9,490 bases of DNA from Verrucomicrobiota bacterium (GTDB lineage: Bacteria > Verrucomicrobiota > Verrucomicrobiia > Limisphaerales > AV2): NCBI GenBank assembly GCA_003218935.1, contig QHPA01000117.1, positions 1 through 9,490 of the forward strand, read 5' to 3'. How positions within the stretch are numbered: the first letter of the stretch is position 1; the number at the start of each line of letters is the position of its first letter. Below, in pieces: positions 6,140-9,490 of the stretch. The notes under the pieces were generated by a model, which saw only the letters and a list, made by a program, of their open reading frames with translations, did not search any database and was not told the DNA's origin. The position numbers and the translations under genes were made by a program.

Positions 6140-6385
6140 ATGGCTGCTGAAAAAACAATCGAACAGAGAGTGAAGGCGATCATCACCGAGCAACTCGGTG
6201 TGAACCCGGACCAGGTGACACCCGAGGCGAAGTTCATTGAGGACCTGGGAGCAGATTCCCTCGACACCGTTGAGCTCGTCATGGCCCTGGAAGAGGAATT
6301 TGGCCAGGAAATCCCCGATGAAGAAGCGGAAAAGCTGCAAAGCGTGGGCGATGTGATCAAATACATCGAGGAAAAACAGAAATAA
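6140..6385 (+). CDS. acpP: Acyl carrier protein
   Basis: The 81-residue acidic protein is the carrier on which fatty acids grow. Ser40 in [16 protein letters not shown] is the site for the 4'-phosphopantetheine arm, added by a holo-ACP synthase. The four-helix layout is visible: helix [15 protein letters not shown], loop with [11 protein letters not shown], helix [16 protein letters not shown], short helix [12 protein letters not shown] and helix [14 protein letters not shown]. The length and Glu/Asp-rich composition are normal. The start at ATG 6140 is supported by GGAG at 6130-6133, six bases upstream, the clearest Shine-Dalgarno in the window. It sits between fabG and fabF as in many bacteria. 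It is intact and probably functional. Confidence 0.97.
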   Translation: MAAEKTIEQRVKAIITEQLGVNPDQVTPEAKFIEDLGADSLDTVELVMALEEEFGQEIPDEEAEKLQSVGDVIKYIEEKQK

Positions 6386-6402
6386 CAGGAAGACGGATTC
6401 TC

Positions 6403-6447
6403 CGGGGCAGCGGCCGCTGGTTTCAGCGCGAGCTGCCCCGTTTCTTT
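6403..6447 (+). terminator. Nested hairpin with T-rich tail between acpP and fabF
   Basis: The outer stem is a perfect 9 base pairs (CGGGGCAGC 6403-6411 with GCTGCCCCG 6432-6440). After a 3x3 internal loop comes an inner stem CGCTG (6415-6419) / CAGCG (6424-6428) with a GTTT loop. The tail TTTCTTT (6441-6447) follows directly. This has the form of an intrinsic terminator or attenuator, and it ends one base before the fabF start. Partial termination here would make far more acpP than fabF message, matching the known excess of ACP over its enzymes. Confidence 0.65.
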
Positions 6448-6448
6448 A

Positions 6449-7708
6449 ATGACCGGCAATTCGACAGAACGGCGGGTGGTGGTGACCGGACTGGGCGTCG
6501 TATCAGCGCTCGGCCTGGACTTTGACACGTTCTGGAACAACCTCATCGCTGGTCGCTGCGGCATTGATAAAATCACTGCGTTCGACGTCTCCAAGTACGA
6601 TTGTCAGATTGCCGCCGAAGTGAAAAATTTTGATCCTGCTCCTGCTTTTCCTTCGCCCAAGGAAATCCGGCGCACCGACCGCTTCGCGCAGTTCGGCGTT
6701 TACGCCGGCTACCAGGCGTTGCAGGACGCGGGCCTGGACCTCGACAAACTGGACCGCGATGAAACCGGTGTGTTCATTGGCTCCGGCATCGGCGGACTGT
6801 ACACCGTTGAGGAACAGCACAAAATCCTGTTGAGCAAAGGGCCGGGACGCCTTTCGCCGTTCCTCATCCCCATGCTCATCTTGAACATGGCCTCGGGACT
6901 TTTTTCCATGTTGTACAAGCTGCGGGGACCGAATCTGGCCACGTGCTCCGCCTGCGCCACGTCCACCCACGCGATTGGCGAAGCCTGGCGCACGATCAAA
7001 ATGGGCGACGCCAAAGTCATGTTCGCCGGTGGAACGGAGGCCACCATCGTGCCGATGGGCATTGGGGGCTTCTGCGCGATGAAGGCCATGAGCACGCGCA
7101 ACGACGATCCGCAACGCGCTTCCCGTCCGTTCGACGCCGAGCGCGACGGCTTCGTGATGGGGGAGGGCGCGGGCGTCATCGTGATGGAAGACCTTGAACA
7201 CGCTCGGGCGCGCGGCGCGAGAATTTACTGCGAAATGATCGGCTATGGCAACACGGCCGATGCCAATCACATGACCGCCCCCGCGCCCGAAGGCGAAGGC
7301 GCGGCCCGATGCATGAAAGCGGCTTTGCGCTCCGCCGGGCTGCGCCCCGGAGATATTTCCTACATCAACGCCCACGGCACTTCCACGCCACAGGGCGACA
7401 TTTGCGAAACGCAGGCGATCAAGAACGTCTTCGGCGCTCACGCCAGGCGGATCGCCGTCAGTTCCACCAAGGGCGCGACCGGGCACATGCTCGGTGCGTC
7501 GGGCGCGGTGGAAATGGCGATCTGCGCCAAAGCAATCCAAACCAATGTCGTCCCACCGACCATCAACTACGAACATCCCGACCCTGAGTGCGATCTGGAT
7601 TACGTCCCAAACACAGCGCGGGAGGCGACCGTCAGCGCGGTGTTGAACAACTCGTTCGGCTTCGGCGGGCACAACGCCACGATGGTGGCGAAGAAGTTCG
7701 TGGCTTAA
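6449..7708 (+). CDS. fabF: 3-oxoacyl-ACP synthase II (KAS II)
   Basis: FabF condenses malonyl-ACP with acyl-ACP, the elongation step of fatty acid synthesis, and usually acts as a dimer in the cytoplasm. The 419 residues span the whole thiolase fold. The nucleophile is Cys169 (CSACATS), with His309 (NAHGTSTP), Lys341 (STKGATGH) and His346, each exactly 6 ahead of E. coli C163/H303/K335/H340. [15 protein letters not shown] opens and [14 protein letters not shown] closes the protein. The ATG at 6449 gives seven residues before the first conserved strand, normal for the family. There is no Shine-Dalgarno site: the start is only 8 bases after a strong hairpin, so translation may depend on that structure or on a leaderless or processed message. 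It ends the fab cluster. A KAS I (FabB) assignment is less likely given the gene order and motifs. Confidence 0.95.
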   Translation: MTGNSTERRVVVTGLGVVSALGLDFDTFWNNLIAGRCGIDKITAFDVSKYDCQIAAEVKNFDPAPAFPSPKEIRRTDRFAQFGVYAGYQALQDAGLDLDKLDRDETGVFIGSGIGGLYTVEEQHKILLSKGPGRLSPFLIPMLILNMASGLFSMLYKLRGPNLATCSACATSTHAIGEAWRTIKMGDAKVMFAGGTEATIVPMGIGGFCAMKAMSTRNDDPQRASRPFDAERDGFVMGEGAGVIVMEDLEHARARGARIYCEMIGYGNTADANHMTAPAPEGEGAARCMKAALRSAGLRPGDISYINAHGTSTPQGDICETQAIKNVFGAHARRIAVSSTKGATGHMLGASGAVEMAICAKAIQTNVVPPTINYEHPDPECDLDYVPNTAREATVSAVLNNSFGFGGHNATMVAKKFVA

Positions 7709-8013
7709 AATACGATTGATGGAAGTCGAAGGGAGCGTCCAAGGAGAGTATCGCGCCTTCTCCTGATGCTTTGCCACCACGCCTCCTTTTTCCGCGGCTC
7801 TCTCGCTTCTCTGATTCTCAACTATAGACCCCTGTCTGTTCTTGACCACCGACGTGCGGATTACCCGGTCTTCGAGAATGAAATTTGCTGGACGAGATAA
7901 GAAACGACGCGCTCCATAAGCGCAGAGGTTACAAACACTTATGATAGTGGCTCATTCTCGGACATTCCCAGTCTTAAAACTGGCAGCACGCGTGCTATGT
8001 CCTATTTCTCAAC
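7709..8013. other. Intergenic region with candidate regulatory palindrome
   Basis: No gene is supported in these 305 bases. A weak hairpin (AGGAGA 7742-7747 with TCTCCT 7759-7764) follows fabF without a proper T run. A -10-like TATGAT (7940-7945) has no good -35 partner. CCAGT (7968-7972) pairs with ACTGG (7979-7983), and directly after it is a perfect 12-base palindrome AGCACGCGTGCT (7985-7996), 17 bases before the next gene. The next gene's frame is closed upstream by TAA 7975-7977. Confidence 0.4.
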
Positions 8014-9490
8014 ATGAGAAACTGGACAAACCGTCAACTGATACGCGTCGCCTTTCGCGCGTTGTTTCCGCTTCAGTTGGCGCAAGTCTTCTGCGCCGTC
8101 GTCCTCTTCGGACTTGTCGGCGGAGGCACCGCTTGGGGTCAGGCGGCCGGGGATTACCGTTCAAAACAGAGCGGCAACTGGAGCAGCACCAACACTTGGG
8201 AACGATTCAATGGGGCGAGCTGGGTTGCGGTTGTGGCAACACCCACCAGTTTGGATGGCCAGATCACGATTCGTGCCGGACACATCGTGACCGTGACTGC
8301 CAGTGTCACTGCGGATCAGGTCATCGTTCAGTCCGGCGGCCAAATCACCGTTAACAGCGCGTTCATCCTGACCCTGGCCAACGGGGCGGGCACAGACCTG
8401 GACGTGTTCGGCACGGTGAATGTCGCTGGCACATTGACGATCAACGCAGGCGCAGCGGCTGTGGTCGAGTCGGGCGGCATTTTGCAGAATTCAGGCACCG
8501 TCAACACCACCGGCACCCTGACCTTCGCCTCGGGTGGAAAATATCAACACACTTACACAACCAGCGCCGGCACGATTCCAACGGCGACGTGGAACGCCGG
8601 TTCGACTTGCGAAATCACAGGTTACACGACCTACAACACCGCCAATTCCCCGCCCGGAGGATTGGCCCAAAACTTTTACAATTTCACGTGGAACTGTCCG
8701 GGACAGACGGGAACGATCACTTTGCATGGAAACATTGCCACCGTGAATGGTGACTTCACCGTGCTCAGCACAGGGAGCGGCACGCTGATGGCCCGGCAAA
8801 ACGGCGACGGGACCACGCTGAATCTGACCATTGGTGGTAACCTGAATGTTCAGGGCGGCACACTTGACTCGAATAACGGCACGACCGCCGCCACCATCAA
8901 CCTGGGCGGCTCCTATAATGAAACGGGGGGCGCGTTTCTGTGTTCCGGCGCGGGCGGACTCGCGCTCAATTTCACCGGGGCCAACAAAACGTTCACGCAA
9001 TCCGCGGGCGCCATCAACACCGCGAACATGAGCTTCACCGTCAACGCCGGCGCGTCGCTGACGTTGAACAACGGCCTCTCCGTCAGCACCGGCCAGAATT
9101 TTACCGTGAGCAACAACGCCACGCTCAATTGTGGGACCAACGTGATCAGCGGCGCTGGCACGTTCACTCTGAGTTCCGGCGGCACGCTGGGCCTCGGTGA
9201 TCCGAATTGCGTCGGGCTGTCAGGCGCGTCTGGCAACATCCAGACGACGAATCGCTCTTTCACCGCCGCTGCCACCTACGTGCTCAACGGCGCCGTCCCT
9301 CAATTCGTCGGCGTCGGCCTGACTGGCTTCCCTGTTTTCATCCAGAATCTGACCATCAACAACAGCGCCGGCGTGACTTTGGGCGTCACCATGAGCGTGT
9401 ACGGCACCTTGACTCTGGCCAGTGGTGTGCTCAACACCGGCACAAACGTGATTAATGTCACCGCGCCTGGCGCAGCAGCAATTTCCGGCG
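8014..9490 (+). CDS. Large secreted beta-helix surface protein (5' part, runs off the window)
   Basis: The frame stays open for 492 codons from ATG 8014 to the edge. Residues 1-42 form an unusually long signal peptide: a basic region MRNWTNRQLIRVAFR, then a hydrophobic core VFCAVVLFGLVGGG and a likely cut near AWGQA. Next comes GDYRSKQSGNWSSTNTWERF (46-65) and ITIRAGHIVTVTASVTADQVIVQSGGQITVN (84-114), the typical opening of giant exported beta-strand proteins of Bacteroidota and Verrucomicrobiota. The rest is Gly-, Thr-, Asn- and Ser-rich with irregular repeats of the form 'G-T-hydrophobic-T-hydrophobic-x-x-G' (FGTVNVAGTLTINAG 132-146, GNLNVQGGTL, YGTLTLASGVLNTGTNVINV 463-482), fitting a right-handed beta-helix, possibly an autotransporter-like passenger. 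There are few Cys residues and no catalytic motif. It has no Shine-Dalgarno site. ATG 8014 is the first ATG in frame. The missing C-terminus would decide the export route (autotransporter barrel, T9SS tail or PEP-CTERM). Confidence 0.8.
   Translation, partial: MRNWTNRQLIRVAFRALFPLQLAQVFCAVVLFGLVGGGTAWGQAAGDYRSKQSGNWSSTNTWERFNGASWVAVVATPTSLDGQITIRAGHIVTVTASVTADQVIVQSGGQITVNSAFILTLANGAGTDLDVFGTVNVAGTLTINAGAAAVVESGGILQNSGTVNTTGTLTFASGGKYQHTYTTSAGTIPTATWNAGSTCEITGYTTYNTANSPPGGLAQNFYNFTWNCPGQTGTITLHGNIATVNGDFTVLSTGSGTLMARQNGDGTTLNLTIGGNLNVQGGTLDSNNGTTAATINLGGSYNETGGAFLCSGAGGLALNFTGANKTFTQSAGAINTANMSFTVNAGASLTLNNGLSVSTGQNFTVSNNATLNCGTNVISGAGTFTLSSGGTLGLGDPNCVGLSGASGNIQTTNRSFTAAATYVLNGAVPQFVGVGLTGFPVFIQNLTINNSAGVTLGVTMSVYGTLTLASGVLNTGTNVINVTAPGAAAISG

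Noticed and set aside
6503..7849. Long open frame of 448 codons on the minus strand
   Set aside because: It lies fully antisense to fabF, whose motifs are certain; its translation is Arg/Gly/His-rich and typical of a GC-rich shadow frame.
7941..8354. Plus-strand open frame of 137 codons
   Set aside because: It overlaps the secreted protein frame and turns Arg/His-rich; the frame from ATG 8014 has the signal peptide and beta-helix repeats.
8491..9275. Minus-strand open frames opposite the beta-helix gene
   Set aside because: They are mirror frames of a low-complexity Gly/Thr/Asn-rich gene, with no start context or motif.
8394..9480. Repetitive DNA in the surface protein gene as a possible CRISPR or tandem array
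   Set aside because: Repeats are degenerate at the DNA level, irregular in spacing and in frame with the protein; no constant repeat and spacer pattern exists.

Overview
The window looks like a chromosomal stretch of a GC-rich Gram-negative bacterium. The gene styles point to a Verrucomicrobiota-like lineage (Pedosphaera/Limisphaera type). The signs are lipoproteins with short lipoboxes, weak or absent Shine-Dalgarno sites, interspersed imperfect inverted repeats at gene ends, an FabD with GLSLGE in place of GHSLGE, and a large secreted beta-helix protein with a GDYRS...GNW start. This placement is inference from remembered family features, not from a search.

Layout. Bases 1-1292 (+) hold a possible end of a small lipoprotein, a small membrane protein that appears frameshifted at a GGGG run, and an intact 210-residue lipoprotein of unknown function. 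A 77-base imperfect inverted repeat (1308-1384) separates this block from a convergent rhamnulokinase gene (rhaB, minus strand, 1418-2881), and it is followed on the minus strand by six T. The divergent intergenic region 2882-3169 carries candidate promoters for rhaB and for a lipoprotein beta-propeller gene (3170-4114, +).

Bases about 4262-7708 (+) form the classic type II fatty acid synthesis cluster fabD-fabG-acpP-fabF. Malonyl-CoA is loaded onto ACP by FabD, ketoacyl-ACP is reduced by FabG, AcpP carries the chain, and FabF elongates it. acpP and fabF are intact with all catalytic residues. fabD has lost its first roughly 20 codons (the GQGxQ motif), which are replaced by unrelated repeat-like DNA. 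fabG carries one in-frame TGA at codon 37 where a Ser-like residue is expected. A strong nested hairpin with a T-rich tail lies between acpP and fabF and touches the fabF start.

From 8014 to the window end an open frame of 492 codons starts a large secreted, repetitive beta-helix surface protein that runs off the edge.

The most noteworthy points are the two lesions in an otherwise essential fab cluster, the acpP-fabF attenuator-like hairpin, and three different interspersed repeat-like elements at gene boundaries. I see no wholly new defence or mobile system, CRISPR array, tRNA or rRNA.
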